A stretch of 64,000 bases of DNA from VAZQ01 sp963835165 (GCA_963835165.1 CAWIGD010000016.1:1-64000); one strand, 5' to 3'. Positions 22,908 to 34,198 are shown, numbered from the stretch's first letter. The notes: generated by a model from the sequence alone, not told the origin. Numbers and translations are program-made.

Positions 22908-25844
22908 ATGGAATCGCTCCTGGTCAAAATCTTTGCTTTGGCGCTGGCACTCAGTCAGGTCACCACCACGCCGGACGGGGTGAAGACGCAGTTCGATCGC
23001 ACCCGCGATCAGGACGAGGTCGCACGGCTGCTGAGCGCGGGCTGCACCCATATGCGCAAGGCTTTCGACATCGAGGACATCAACCTCGATGAGCTCATCG
23101 CCACGGCGTTGGACGATCCGCAGGCGATGACCAGCGAGAACAAGGCGTTTCGCGGCATCAATTTTGCCGATCTGCAAACGGCCTACCGACAATTTTGCAA
23201 GAACGAGAAGGTAGCGGTGCCGGCCGTCGACCTCGGCGAGGTCATCGACCATTACAACAAGGCGGCCGCCGATCTGCCCGATCACAACAAGCTCAAGGGC
23301 CTCAAGCTTCCGGGCGCCAGCGTCGTGCTCGACCGCAAGGGCGAACGCTTCGCGGAGGTGTTCGAGGAGAACCAGCGGCGCCAATGGGTGCCGCTCGCCG
23401 AGATTCCGGAGAACGTGCAGAAGGCGTTCCTGGCGGCCGAGGACAAGCGCTTTTACCGCCACAAGGGCATCGACGAGCGCGGCCTGATCCGCGCCTTCAT
23501 CGGCAACCTCGCCCAGTCCGGGCGCCCGCAAGGCGGCTCGACCATCACCCAGCAGATCGTGAAGAACCTGCTGGTCGGCGAGGACCTCACCTATGACCGC
23601 AAGATCCGCGAGATGATCGTGGCCTCGCGGGTCGAGCACACGCTGAGCAAGGCGGAGATCCTCGAGCTTTACCTCAATTCGGTCTATCTCGGCCGCGGCT
23701 CCTGGGGGATCGAGCTCGCGGCCCGCAGCTATTTCGGCAAGCGGGCGAAGGAGCTGACGCTGGAGGAAGGTGCGCTTCTTGCCGGCCTCACCAAGGGGCC
23801 GAACTACTTCAATCCCGACCGGCATCCCGGACGCGCCCAGGAGCGGCTCGCCTATGTTCTGAGCCGCATGCAGGAGGACGAGGCCAATCCCACTGCCGAT
23901 CAGCCCAGCCGCGGACTGCCTGCGCTGCCGGTACTGGTGGCCTACGAGCGGCCGCGCCGCGACATCGGCTTCCACTTCGTGGACCAGGTGGCGCGGGAGG
24001 CCAAATCGGTTGCCGGCATCGAGGCGATCACCGCCCACTCCTACACGGTGCGCTCGACGATCAATCCGCAATTGCAGCGCGCGGTGGAGACGACGCTGCA
24101 GGAGGGGCTCTCACGCTATGAACGCAGCGCCGGGCGGGTGCAGTTCGTTTCCCCGGAGGCGAAGCTGGCCAAGGCCGTGCAGCGGATCGAGGCGGAGCGC
24201 AAGCCCGCCGAGAAACGGCCGGCCTGGCAGCAGGCGCTCGTGGCGGCGCGATTGCCGCTCTATGACGTGCACTGGACGCCCGCGATCGTGGTGGAGAAGC
24301 CGGGCGGCAAGAAAAACGAGGCCTGGCGTGTGGGCCTGGCGGACGGCCGCATCCTGCCGTTCTCGATCGACAACGCAGCCGCTCAGCGCAAGCTCGCGCT
24401 CTACGACGTGGTGCTGGTGCGCGTGACCGACGGCAAGGGCAAGTCAGGCGCGCGGGCCGAGCTGCGGGTGCGCCCGGTGGTGCAGGGCGCGGTGGTGGTG
24501 CTGGAGAACAAGACCGGCCGCATCCTGGCCATGAGCGGTGGTTTCTCCTATCCGCTGAGCCAGCTCAATCGGGTGAGCCAGGCCATGCGGCAGCCCGGCT
24601 CCGCGATCAAGCCGCTGAGCTATCTGGCAGCCCTGCGCAGGGGGTTGCAGCCCAACACACTGGTGAGCGACGAGCCGATCACGCTGCCGCCCATCGGCCG
24701 GGGTCGCGCCCGCGAGCAGGACTATTGGACACCGAAGAACTACGACGGCGGTTCGGGCGGCATTCTGACGCTGCGCCGCGCGCTGGAGAATTCACGCAAT
24801 CTCGCCACCGTCCATCTGCTCGACGGCGGCATCGAAAACACCCCGGAGGCGAGCCTCGATCGCGTCTGCAAGCTCGCGGTCGAAGCGCAGATCTACCGCG
24901 AATGCGTGCGGTACTATCCGTTCGTGCTCGGCGCCCAGCCGGTGCGGCCGATCGATCTCGCGGCGTTCTATGCCACGATCGCGAATGAAGGGCTGCGACC
25001 CGCGCCCTATGTGATCGAATTGATCGATAGCAATGGTGCGACTGTCTATCGACACGATCCTAAATCCTCGGTCACGGTGGCATCGGTCGATCGCGCCTCG
25101 TTCTATCAGCTCAAGACCATGCTGCAGGGGGTGCTGGCGCGCGGCACGGCGCACGCGATCTCCGGCCTTTCGCCCTATGTCGCGGGTAAGACCGGCACCT
25201 CGGATGAGGAGAACGACGCCTGGTTCGTCGGCTTCAGCAATGATGTCACCGTCGCGGTATGGCTCGGCTACGACAACGCCACCGGCAAGCGCCGCACGCT
25301 CGGCGGCGGCGCGACCGGCGGCGGAGTAGCCGTTCCCATCTTCGAGCCGATCATCCAGGCGGTATGGGCCAACGTTGCCCCGAGAACCGCGCTTGCCCCG
25401 CCGTCGCCGGAGGCCAAACGCCAGCTCACGTGCAAGTCGATCGATCTCGAGTCCGGCGAAGCGCCAGTGGGCGGCGGCAAAGCGATCAACGAATGTTTCC
25501 GGATCGACCGCCACGGCCAAGTCCTCGACACTCAGTACGAGCTGATTTCTCGAGAGGACGCTTACGCGGCGCGTGAAGCGCGCGGCTATTACGGCGTGGC
25601 GCCAAATCCCTACGGCTACGATTACTACGGCCAGCGCCAAGGCTATCAGGGATACCAGGGGTACCAAGGCTACCAGTACGACAATAACGGCCGTTACGTT
25701 CCGGCACCGTTGCGGCCGCCGGCGCAGTATTACGGCCAGTCCGGCGCTTACGGGCGAGATCCACGATCGCAGGCACCGCAGCCCTACCAAGCGCCACAAC
25801 GGATCGAACCCCCCGGCTACATTTGGGGCAACCGGCGCTATTGA
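22908..25844 (+). CDS. Class A penicillin-binding protein (bifunctional PBP1)
   Basis: A 978-residue peptidoglycan synthase. An N-terminal hydrophobic anchor is weak (LLVKIFALALALSQV), and about 130 extra residues precede the enzyme. The glycosyltransferase domain has AAEDKRFYRHKGID (catalytic Glu178) and QGGSTITQQIVKN. The transpeptidase domain has the active Ser565 in SAIK, then SRN (ENSRNLATV) and KTGTS at about 761. The last 90 residues are low complexity, rich in Tyr, Gly, Gln and Pro, with YQG repeats. The next gene starts 13 bp downstream. Acts at the periplasmic face of the inner membrane. Confidence 0.93.
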   Translation: MESLLVKIFALALALSQVTTTPDGVKTQFDRTRDQDEVARLLSAGCTHMRKAFDIEDINLDELIATALDDPQAMTSENKAFRGINFADLQTAYRQFCKNEKVAVPAVDLGEVIDHYNKAAADLPDHNKLKGLKLPGASVVLDRKGERFAEVFEENQRRQWVPLAEIPENVQKAFLAAEDKRFYRHKGIDERGLIRAFIGNLAQSGRPQGGSTITQQIVKNLLVGEDLTYDRKIREMIVASRVEHTLSKAEILELYLNSVYLGRGSWGIELAARSYFGKRAKELTLEEGALLAGLTKGPNYFNPDRHPGRAQERLAYVLSRMQEDEANPTADQPSRGLPALPVLVAYERPRRDIGFHFVDQVAREAKSVAGIEAITAHSYTVRSTINPQLQRAVETTLQEGLSRYERSAGRVQFVSPEAKLAKAVQRIEAERKPAEKRPAWQQALVAARLPLYDVHWTPAIVVEKPGGKKNEAWRVGLADGRILPFSIDNAAAQRKLALYDVVLVRVTDGKGKSGARAELRVRPVVQGAVVVLENKTGRILAMSGGFSYPLSQLNRVSQAMRQPGSAIKPLSYLAALRRGLQPNTLVSDEPITLPPIGRGRAREQDYWTPKNYDGGSGGILTLRRALENSRNLATVHLLDGGIENTPEASLDRVCKLAVEAQIYRECVRYYPFVLGAQPVRPIDLAAFYATIANEGLRPAPYVIELIDSNGATVYRHDPKSSVTVASVDRASFYQLKTMLQGVLARGTAHAISGLSPYVAGKTGTSDEENDAWFVGFSNDVTVAVWLGYDNATGKRRTLGGGATGGGVAVPIFEPIIQAVWANVAPRTALAPPSPEAKRQLTCKSIDLESGEAPVGGGKAINECFRIDRHGQVLDTQYELISREDAYAAREARGYYGVAPNPYGYDYYGQRQGYQGYQGYQGYQYDNNGRYVPAPLRPPAQYYGQSGAYGRDPRSQAPQPYQAPQRIEPPGYIWGNRRY

Positions 25845-25857
25845 TGAAAGAATACTC

Positions 25858-26904
25858 ATGCGGAGAATGAAGCCCGCTGCCTTGGTCCTGGGATTGGCGG
25901 CATTTACGGTAGCCTGTGGGACGCAAGTCCATGCGCAGGATTTCGGGATCGCAGAGGTCAGTTCAGCCGCCGGGCTCGCTGTCAGCCAACTCAAGCCGAA
26001 AACCATCGCCTTCCTCGATCGGCCCACCGAGGAGCTGATCGATCCGGACGCCGGTCTCATTCGGTTCGAGGATTGGGCGCAGGCGAAGCCCATCGAAAAG
26101 CAGTTCCTGTCTCCGTTTCCGAGCTATCTCGAGCCGTATTCCGAGGTCACGGTCGACGGGGTGCGCAAGCGCTTCAAGGAAAAGCTTCATATGTATGTGG
26201 GCGAGGCGCGCTTTTTGCTCGCGCGACCGCCGGGCTCGATTGATCTCGCCAGCCTGGTCACGCTGCCCTTCGTCGAGCGTATCGATCCGGCGATCAAGCA
26301 CCGCCTGATCACGTCGGCGGAGGCCATTTCCCCCAAGGACCCACGCGCCATCAACAATCAGCATCCGCTGCGGCGCTGGTGTGAAACCAGACCGGCGACC
26401 ATCTGCATTCGCTCGCGCTACCAGTTCGAGGGCAAGCTGCCGGTCGGTATCCAGATTGCCAACAAGCTCAGGGAAGGCTCCAAGAGGCTTCCGGATTACC
26501 TCGAGTTCGAGAGCGAGCTCACGCTGCGCCCGGCCGCGGAGGTCACTGAAATGGGGCTCGCGACCCTGACCGGGCTGGACACCGCACCGGTCGGTGCGCT
26601 CGAACAAAACATCTTCTACGTCAACCAGGTGATGCAGTTCGGCAAGTTGCTCGCGGTCTTCCAGCATCATCCCACCGATGCCAATCAGACCGTCGTCACG
26701 GTGTTCATGGCACTTGCCGTCGAGACCAGCATCATGACCAAGAAGAAAGAGTTCATGAAAGTACCTGTGCTGCGAAACCTGGTGCCGGCGCAGGTGCTTG
26801 CCGGCAAGAGTTCGTTCAACAGCGGTAATTCGATCAGCGCCGGGTTGCCGATCTACGCGCGCAATCAGGTCAAGGCCATCGCCGGGATCCTCGAGCGGAA
26901 GTGA
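25858..26904 (+). CDS. Exported protein of unknown function
   Basis: A 348-residue precursor with the start at ATG 25858; a second ATG lies at 25867. The signal peptide runs MRRMKPAALVLGLAAFTVAC, with cleavage more likely after VHAQ than as a lipoprotein. The mature part has mixed alpha/beta sequence with HMYVGEARFLL, RWCETRPATICIRSRYQFEG (two Cys, probable disulfide) and LEQNIFYVNQVMQFGKLLAV. No known fold is recognised. It lies 13 bp behind the penicillin-binding protein gene and is probably cotranscribed, which suggests an envelope role. Confidence 0.7.
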   Translation: MRRMKPAALVLGLAAFTVACGTQVHAQDFGIAEVSSAAGLAVSQLKPKTIAFLDRPTEELIDPDAGLIRFEDWAQAKPIEKQFLSPFPSYLEPYSEVTVDGVRKRFKEKLHMYVGEARFLLARPPGSIDLASLVTLPFVERIDPAIKHRLITSAEAISPKDPRAINNQHPLRRWCETRPATICIRSRYQFEGKLPVGIQIANKLREGSKRLPDYLEFESELTLRPAAEVTEMGLATLTGLDTAPVGALEQNIFYVNQVMQFGKLLAVFQHHPTDANQTVVTVFMALAVETSIMTKKKEFMKVPVLRNLVPAQVLAGKSSFNSGNSISAGLPIYARNQVKAIAGILERK

Positions 26905-27390
26905 ACTGCGCCCACACCCACGCTCTCGGCGGGTCCAAGCTGGGCGTCAGCCAACGATGCCTCGAACGCGCGTTCCAAGGCCTTGGCTTGCGTGCACACT
27001 CGTTGCTCTTTGCGCGGCCACGCGCTGACAAGAAACGCGCGCAGAACGCTGCTGTCGTTTGCCGTCGGCGAAGTTCCTTCTCGCGCAAAGATTCCGGAAT
27101 TTTGGAACTTTGTTCCATGGCTCCGCTCTTTGCGGAACTCACAGCACTTCTCAAAATCGCCTCGTTTCGCATATTTGAGTACCTGCGAGCACACTCCGAT
27201 ACTCCTTCCGGCGAGTGCCTGGTGTGGGGTATCCGAGTGAGAGAGGGGGGCCGAGTGCGAGGGGCATTCGGCCAAAACCCGACGCCGTAGTTACCCCGAC
27301 GGCGCCGGAGACAGTGGGCTGTCAACACTAGCACTTGAGTTTGACGGCGGTCGGCTCGACCGCCGCGCCGACGTCGGTGTTCCGACGCCG
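26905..27390. other. Intergenic region, 486 bp, with two adjacent palindromes
   Basis: No gene is supported; frames on both strands lack family features. ATTCCGGAAT (27091-27100) is a perfect 10-bp palindrome. Two bases later TGGAAC (27103-27108) and GTTCCA (27112-27117) form a second inverted repeat. Both share the core GGAA/TTCC and could be operator sites. No promoter was convincing. Confidence 0.45.
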
Positions 27391-28638
27391 GTGACATGGA
27401 AGCAAACGGCGCCCGCAACCGCGAGTGCGTCGCCGCAGGCGAGTGCGCGCGGTCTTGACTGGTTCACGTTCTTCCTTGCGGACATTCAGACCGGCTTTGG
27501 TCCTTTCGTCGCGATCTATCTGACCGCGCATCAATGGGCGCAGTTCGATATCGGCCTGGTCCTGACCGCGGGCGGCCTGGTCGCCCTGGCCTGCCAGATG
27601 CCCGGCGGTGCGCTGGTCGATGCCGTCCGCTCGGCGCGGCTGGTTGCCGGGCTGGCGGTGGCGGCGATTTGTCTGAGCGCTCTTGCGCTCGCGATCTGGC
27701 CGAATTTCGCCGTTGTGATGGGATCGCGTGTCCTGCACGCGGCGGCCAGCTGCGTGCTGGGGCCGGTCATTGCCGCGATCAGCCTCGGTCTGGTTGGCCA
27801 TGCTGCGCTCGGCGCGCGGCTCGGCCGCAATGCGCGCTTCGCCTCGATAGGCAACGGCGTCGCCGCGGCCGCCATGGGTGCATGCGGATCGCTTGTCTCC
27901 AGTCAGGCCGTGTTCTTCCTGACCGCCATACTTGCTGCGCCAGCGATCTTGGCGCTTACCCGCATTCGCATGAGCGATATCGAGCGTCCCAAGCACACGA
28001 GCGAAGGAACCGCGACTGCCAGCTTGCGGAGCGTGTTGTGCGACCGCCGCCTGCTGATTTTTGCCGGTTGCATCCTGTTGTTCCAACTTGCCAACGCAGC
28101 CATGCTCCCGATCATGGGGAGTATCCTGACCATGCGTTCGAGCGCGTGGGCGTCAACGCTGATCGGAGCCTGCATCGTTGTTCCGACCGTCATCGTCGCG
28201 GGCGTCGCGCCCTGGGTCGGACGCCAGGCCGATGCGTGGGGGCGAAGGCCGCTGCTGCTGCTCTGCTTTGCCGCCCTGGCGTTGCGAGGCGTGTTCTTTG
28301 CCCTGGTGAGCAGTCCCTATCTCATCGTCGCCGTGCAAGTTCTCGACGGGGTCTGCGCGGCTGTTCTCGGGGTGGTTCTCCCCCTCGTGGTGGCGGACCT
28401 CACGCGTGGCACCGGACGGTTCAACCTTGGCCTCGGTATTGTCGGCAGCGCGGTCGGCATCGGGGCGGCGCTCAGCACCACGCTGGCGGGCTACGTGATG
28501 GATCATTTCGGCAGCAGTCTCGCGTTTTGGAGTCTCGCAGCCGTGGCCGTTGGCGGCCTCGGTCTGGTCTGGCTGCTGCTGCCCGAGACCCGCCCCGATT
28601 CGGCGCGGGAGCCGACGCTGTCGCAGATCAGTCATTAA
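27391..28638 (+). CDS. MFS family transporter
   Basis: A 415-residue permease with about twelve predicted helices in two halves of six. The charged loop DAVRSARLVAG after helix 2 and GRQADAWGRRPLLLL in the second half are in the position of the MFS signature. The start is GTG 27391, which is uncertain because no strong ribosome-binding site precedes it. The substrate is not evident; the fold is that of drug or small-metabolite exporters. An ABC exporter gene follows 198 bp later. Confidence 0.85.
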   Translation: MTWKQTAPATASASPQASARGLDWFTFFLADIQTGFGPFVAIYLTAHQWAQFDIGLVLTAGGLVALACQMPGGALVDAVRSARLVAGLAVAAICLSALALAIWPNFAVVMGSRVLHAAASCVLGPVIAAISLGLVGHAALGARLGRNARFASIGNGVAAAAMGACGSLVSSQAVFFLTAILAAPAILALTRIRMSDIERPKHTSEGTATASLRSVLCDRRLLIFAGCILLFQLANAAMLPIMGSILTMRSSAWASTLIGACIVVPTVIVAGVAPWVGRQADAWGRRPLLLLCFAALALRGVFFALVSSPYLIVAVQVLDGVCAAVLGVVLPLVVADLTRGTGRFNLGLGIVGSAVGIGAALSTTLAGYVMDHFGSSLAFWSLAAVAVGGLGLVWLLLPETRPDSAREPTLSQISH

Positions 28639-28836
28639 GGGAAGGCTTGAAGGGAAGGCTTGCGCCAGCCGCGATGCTGGTATGCCGAGCGTCATTGCCG
28701 AAAAACGGTATTTCGCTGCCTTTATCCGCAGCAATCAGCGCAGGCCGCTAAACTTTAATCAAGTTCCCCGGAAACTTGCAGCGTGTTGTCGCGTTGGCAA
28801 TAAGCACAAGCGCATCTGGACCGGGGTCCAATCCAC

Positions 28837-30612
28837 ATGAACGAGGCTTATCGGTACGCTCAGCGTCCTTTTGCGCTCCTCGGTCACTACATAGGAACAC
28901 GCCCCATTGCCCATGCCGCGATCCTGATCGCGGTACTTGGAGCCGTTGGTTGCTCAGTGGGCGCGCAGTACGGTGTCAAGGTTCTGGTGGATACGCTGTC
29001 GGCAGGATTGTACGCCGACGACAGCGTCCGCAACGCCTGGCTCGGCCTCACGCTGCTCGCGAGCTTGATCGCCGCGGACAATCTCCTCTGGCGGGTTGCC
29101 AGTTGGATTGCCAGCTACACCTTTGTTGCCGTTACCGGCGATCTGCGGCGCGATCTGTTTCGTCACCTCACCGGACACTCGCCGAGCTATTTTGCCGAGC
29201 GGATGCCGGGGACGTTGACCAGCCGCATCACGGCCACCTCCAACGCCGTCTTCACCCTGCAGAACATGTCCGTCTGGAACGTGCTACCGCCGTGCGTGGC
29301 GACGATCGTGGCGATCGGTTTCGTGGTGACGGTGAGTTTGCCCATGGCGGCGGCGTTGACGGTGCTCGCCGCGGTTCTGGTATTGGCCATGTTTCGCTTG
29401 GCCGCCGCCGGCCGGCCGTTGCATCATGAATTCGCCAACCGCGCTGCGGCGGTGGATGGCGAAATGGTGGACGTCGTCGGCAATATGTCGCTGGTCTGGT
29501 CGTTCTGCGGACTCGGCCGCGAACACAGGCGGCTCGACGCCACCATCGACCGGGAAATGGCAGCGCGGCGGCGCAGCCTCCTGTATCTGGAGAAGCTGCG
29601 TCTGCTGCATGCCGGCGTCACCGTATTCTTGACCATCGGGCTTTTGGGCTGGGCGATCGTCCTATGGCAGAACGGCGCAGCCACGACCGGAGATGTCGTG
29701 CTGGTGTGCACGCTCGGCCTCTCGATCCTGCATGCGACGCGGGATCTGGCGGTTGCCTTGGTAGACGTTACCCAACACCTGGCACGCCTCTCCGAGGCGC
29801 TCGCCACCCTGCTCATTCCGCATCACCTGAGCGACGATCCGAAGGCGACCTCGCTGGTGCGCTCGGGTGCCACCGTCGCGTTCGAGAACGTCGGCTTCTG
29901 CTATCCCGATGGGCGCAAGGTGTTCAAGGATTTGACGTTGCGTATCGACTCCGGCCAGCGCGCCGGTCTGGTCGGACAGTCGGGGTGCGGAAAATCGACA
30001 CTCTTTTCTCTGGTGCAGCGCTTCTACGACGTGCAGAGCGGACGCATTCTGGTCGGTGGGCAGGACATTGCCCGGGTGACGCAGGAGAGCTTGCGGTCGG
30101 CGATTGCAGTCGTTCCCCAGGACATCTCCCTGTTTCACCGCTCGATCATGGAGAACATCCGCTATGGCCGGCCGGATGCCTCCGATGCGGACGTGGAGGA
30201 AGCGGTCATCGCGGCCAATTGCGCGGAGTTCATCGCGAACCTGCCGGAAGGCGCTGCGACCATCGTGGGTGACAGAGGGGTGAAGCTCTCACCCGGCCAG
30301 CGGCAACGCATCGGCATCGCGCGCGCTTTTCTCAAGGATGCGCCGATCCTTCTGCTCGACGAGGCGACCTCCGCACTCGATAGCGAATCGGAAGAATTGG
30401 TCCGGCAGGCGCTGGACCGCCTGATGGGCGGGCGCACCGTGATCGCAATCGCCCACCGGCTCTCGACCTTGCGCAGCTTCGACCGCATTGTCGTGCTGCA
30501 AGGCGGAACCGTGTGCGAGGACGGCGCGCCCCAGGTCCTCGTTCAGCGCAAGGGCGTCTACTCCAATCTTCTGCGCCGAGAGGTGGCGCGCCTGGGCAAG
30601 CAGGCGGCCTAG
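28837..30612 (+). CDS. ABC exporter, fused permease and ATPase
   Basis: A 591-residue half-transporter of the MsbA/lipid-exporter type that works as a homodimer in the inner membrane. About six helices occupy residues 20-310. The ATPase domain has Walker A GQSGCGKST (about 380), a signature loop LSPGQRQR (about 484, with Pro replacing the first Gly of LSGGQ) and Walker B ILLLDEATSALD (about 505). Probable exporter of a lipid, glycan or drug; substrate not determinable. It precedes the str operon in the same direction but has a large promoter-bearing gap behind it. Confidence 0.88.
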   Translation: MNEAYRYAQRPFALLGHYIGTRPIAHAAILIAVLGAVGCSVGAQYGVKVLVDTLSAGLYADDSVRNAWLGLTLLASLIAADNLLWRVASWIASYTFVAVTGDLRRDLFRHLTGHSPSYFAERMPGTLTSRITATSNAVFTLQNMSVWNVLPPCVATIVAIGFVVTVSLPMAAALTVLAAVLVLAMFRLAAAGRPLHHEFANRAAAVDGEMVDVVGNMSLVWSFCGLGREHRRLDATIDREMAARRRSLLYLEKLRLLHAGVTVFLTIGLLGWAIVLWQNGAATTGDVVLVCTLGLSILHATRDLAVALVDVTQHLARLSEALATLLIPHHLSDDPKATSLVRSGATVAFENVGFCYPDGRKVFKDLTLRIDSGQRAGLVGQSGCGKSTLFSLVQRFYDVQSGRILVGGQDIARVTQESLRSAIAVVPQDISLFHRSIMENIRYGRPDASDADVEEAVIAANCAEFIANLPEGAATIVGDRGVKLSPGQRQRIGIARAFLKDAPILLLDEATSALDSESEELVRQALDRLMGGRTVIAIAHRLSTLRSFDRIVVLQGGTVCEDGAPQVLVQRKGVYSNLLRREVARLGKQAA

Positions 30613-30812
30613 CCAGGCCAAAAGTTCACCCGCGAGCATGCCGTCGATTGCCCGACAGCGCATGCCGACTTGGCCGGCCCGGCTGCGCGACCCTCAAGAG
30701 GCGGGGTCCGGCCAAATCCGACCGAGGGCGCAGACTTGAGGTATCGTCGCCTGGCGCGCCGCCGCCGGGCCACGAAAATGCAAAAAACCTCGATTTTTCG
30801 GCCCTTTATGCC

Positions 30813-30841
30813 TTGACTTCGACACCACCCGCCGATACATA
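30813..30841 (+). promoter_or_regulatory. Promoter of the str-S10-spc-alpha run
   Basis: TTGACT at 30813-30818 and TACATA at 30836-30841 are spaced by exactly 17 bp. The sequence behind is CCGCCC, a GC-rich discriminator. It is the best sigma-70 match in the gap before rpsL and points toward it. Confidence 0.75.
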
Positions 30842-31072
30842 CCGCCCACTTTTCGGCAGGCGGTGAGCTTCGCTTGCTCGGAACGGCGTGCCCGAATCTC
30901 GCTAAACCACTGAGATCGTTACATCTCTTTTGGCTGCGGGTGGGCGTCACCAGCCTCGAGGAATGAAGCTCAAACGCTGCCTCTGACGACTGTCAGGTGA
31001 GAAGTGCATGACCGCTTCGCAATCGCGCGGCGCGGTCCTCTGTGAAACGGGTGAGCGCCGCACGCATAGGAA

Positions 31073-31093
31073 GCGGAAGGCGCTCTTCCGTTT
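31073..31093 (+). terminator. Terminator-like hairpin in the rpsL leader
   Basis: CGGAAG (31073-31078) and CTTCCG (31084-31089) enclose GCGCT and are followed by TTTT. The stem is short, so termination would be partial. Its place in the leader, 76 bp before rpsL, suggests an attenuator. Confidence 0.45.
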
Positions 31094-31168
31094 TGCGCGT
31101 TCGAATGAAGCCATCTCTTCCATCTCCTGCGAGGCAGGAGAGCAGGGCGAAGGATTGCAGGCGAGACG

Positions 31169-31540
31169 ATGCCGACCATCAACCAGTTGATCCGCAAGCC
31201 GCGTGTCACGCAGCACGCAAAGAAAAAGGTGCCTGCGCTGCAGCAGAGCCCGCAGAAGCGTGGTGTGTGTACGCGCGTCTACACCACGACGCCGAAGAAG
31301 CCGAACTCGGCCTTGCGCAAGGTTGCAAAGGTGCGGCTTACCAACGGCTTCGAGGTGATCGGCTACATCCCGGGCGAGGGCCACAATCTGCAGGAACACT
31401 CGGTGGTGATGATCCGCGGCGGCCGCGTAAAGGATCTGCCCGGCGTGCGCTACCACATCCTGCGCGGTGTGCTCGATACGCAAGGTGTGAAGAACCGCAA
31501 GCAGCGCCGCTCCAAATACGGAGCAAAACGACCCAAGTGA
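31169..31540 (+). CDS. rpsL: 30S ribosomal protein S12
   Basis: A 123-residue decoding-centre protein. The streptomycin-relevant segments TTPKKPNSAL and PGEGHNLQEHS are both of the sensitive type. The C-terminus RRSKYGAKRPK is normal. Its last codons and stop codon form a perfect hairpin (31524-31553). First gene of the str operon, 86 bp before rpsG. Confidence 0.98.
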   Translation: MPTINQLIRKPRVTQHAKKKVPALQQSPQKRGVCTRVYTTTPKKPNSALRKVAKVRLTNGFEVIGYIPGEGHNLQEHSVVMIRGGRVKDLPGVRYHILRGVLDTQGVKNRKQRRSKYGAKRPK

Positions 31541-31553
31541 TTGGGTCGTTTTG
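31524..31553 (+). terminator. Perfect hairpin enclosing the rpsL stop codon
   Basis: A 13-bp perfect stem runs CAAAACGACCCAA (31524-31536) with TTGGGTCGTTTTG (31541-31553), closed by the GNRA-type tetraloop GTGA. The TGA of rpsL lies in the loop. The T run sits inside the stem and would serve as a U tract only for a shorter version. A terminating ribosome would melt it, so it may act as a translation-sensitive attenuator or processing site between rpsL and rpsG. Confidence 0.75.
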
Positions 31554-31625
31554 CGTAGGGTCGCCGGGAATTCCGTCGACCGACATGAATAAAGAAGATC
31601 AAAGAGAAGACCGAGGACCGACCCC

Positions 31626-32096
31626 ATGTCCCGCCGTCACAGTGCCGACAAGCGAGAGATCAATCCGGACCCGAAATACGGGAACCTGGTGGTCTCGAAG
31701 TTCATGAACTCGATCATGCGCGCCGGCAAGAAGTCGGTGGCCGAGAGCATCGTCTATGGCGCTTTCGAAATCATCGAAGGCAAGACCAAGCAGAATCCCG
31801 TTTCGATTTTTGAACAGGCCCTCGACAACGTGATGCCCTCGATCGAGGTCCGCTCGCGGCGTGTCGGCGGCGCGACCTATCAGGTGCCGGTCGAGGTCCG
31901 CACCACCCGCCGCCAGGCGCTCGGCATCCGCTGGATCATCTCGGCCGCGCGCGAGCGCAACGAAAAGACGATGACGGAACGCCTCTCGGCCGAGTTGCTC
32001 GACGCGTCCAACAGCCGGGGAAACGCCGTCAAGAAGCGCGAGGATACCCACCGGATGGCCGAGGCCAACCGGGCGTTCTCGCACTACCGCTGGTGA
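31626..32096 (+). CDS. rpsG: 30S ribosomal protein S7
   Basis: A 156-residue head-assembly protein that nucleates the 3' domain of 16S rRNA and in many bacteria represses the str operon. Recognised by MSRRHSADKREINPDPKYG, KFMNSIMRAGKK and the C-terminal KKREDTHRMAEANRAFSHYRW. Length is normal. It lies 29 bp before fusA. Confidence 0.98.
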   Translation: MSRRHSADKREINPDPKYGNLVVSKFMNSIMRAGKKSVAESIVYGAFEIIEGKTKQNPVSIFEQALDNVMPSIEVRSRRVGGATYQVPVEVRTTRRQALGIRWIISAARERNEKTMTERLSAELLDASNSRGNAVKKREDTHRMAEANRAFSHYRW

Positions 32097-32125
32097 CGGC
32101 CCGTACAATAAGGACTTAGCTTCGC

Positions 32126-34198
<2,073 letters not shown>

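Larger units (their letters stand above)
30613..31168 (+). other. rpsL upstream region, 556 bp without a gene
   Basis: No gene is supported. The stretch contains the promoter at 30813-30841 and then a leader of about 320 bases with several hairpins, including a terminator-like one at 31073-31093. A CTCCTGC-GAG-GCAGGAG stem sits just before the rpsL ribosome-binding site. This leader is a good candidate for growth-rate or autogenous control of the long ribosomal unit. Confidence 0.55.

Noticed and set aside
26865..27275. A 136-residue reverse-strand frame between the exported protein and the MFS gene
   Set aside because: It overlaps the 3' end of the upstream gene, has no signal or family motif, and is no longer than expected by chance at this GC content.
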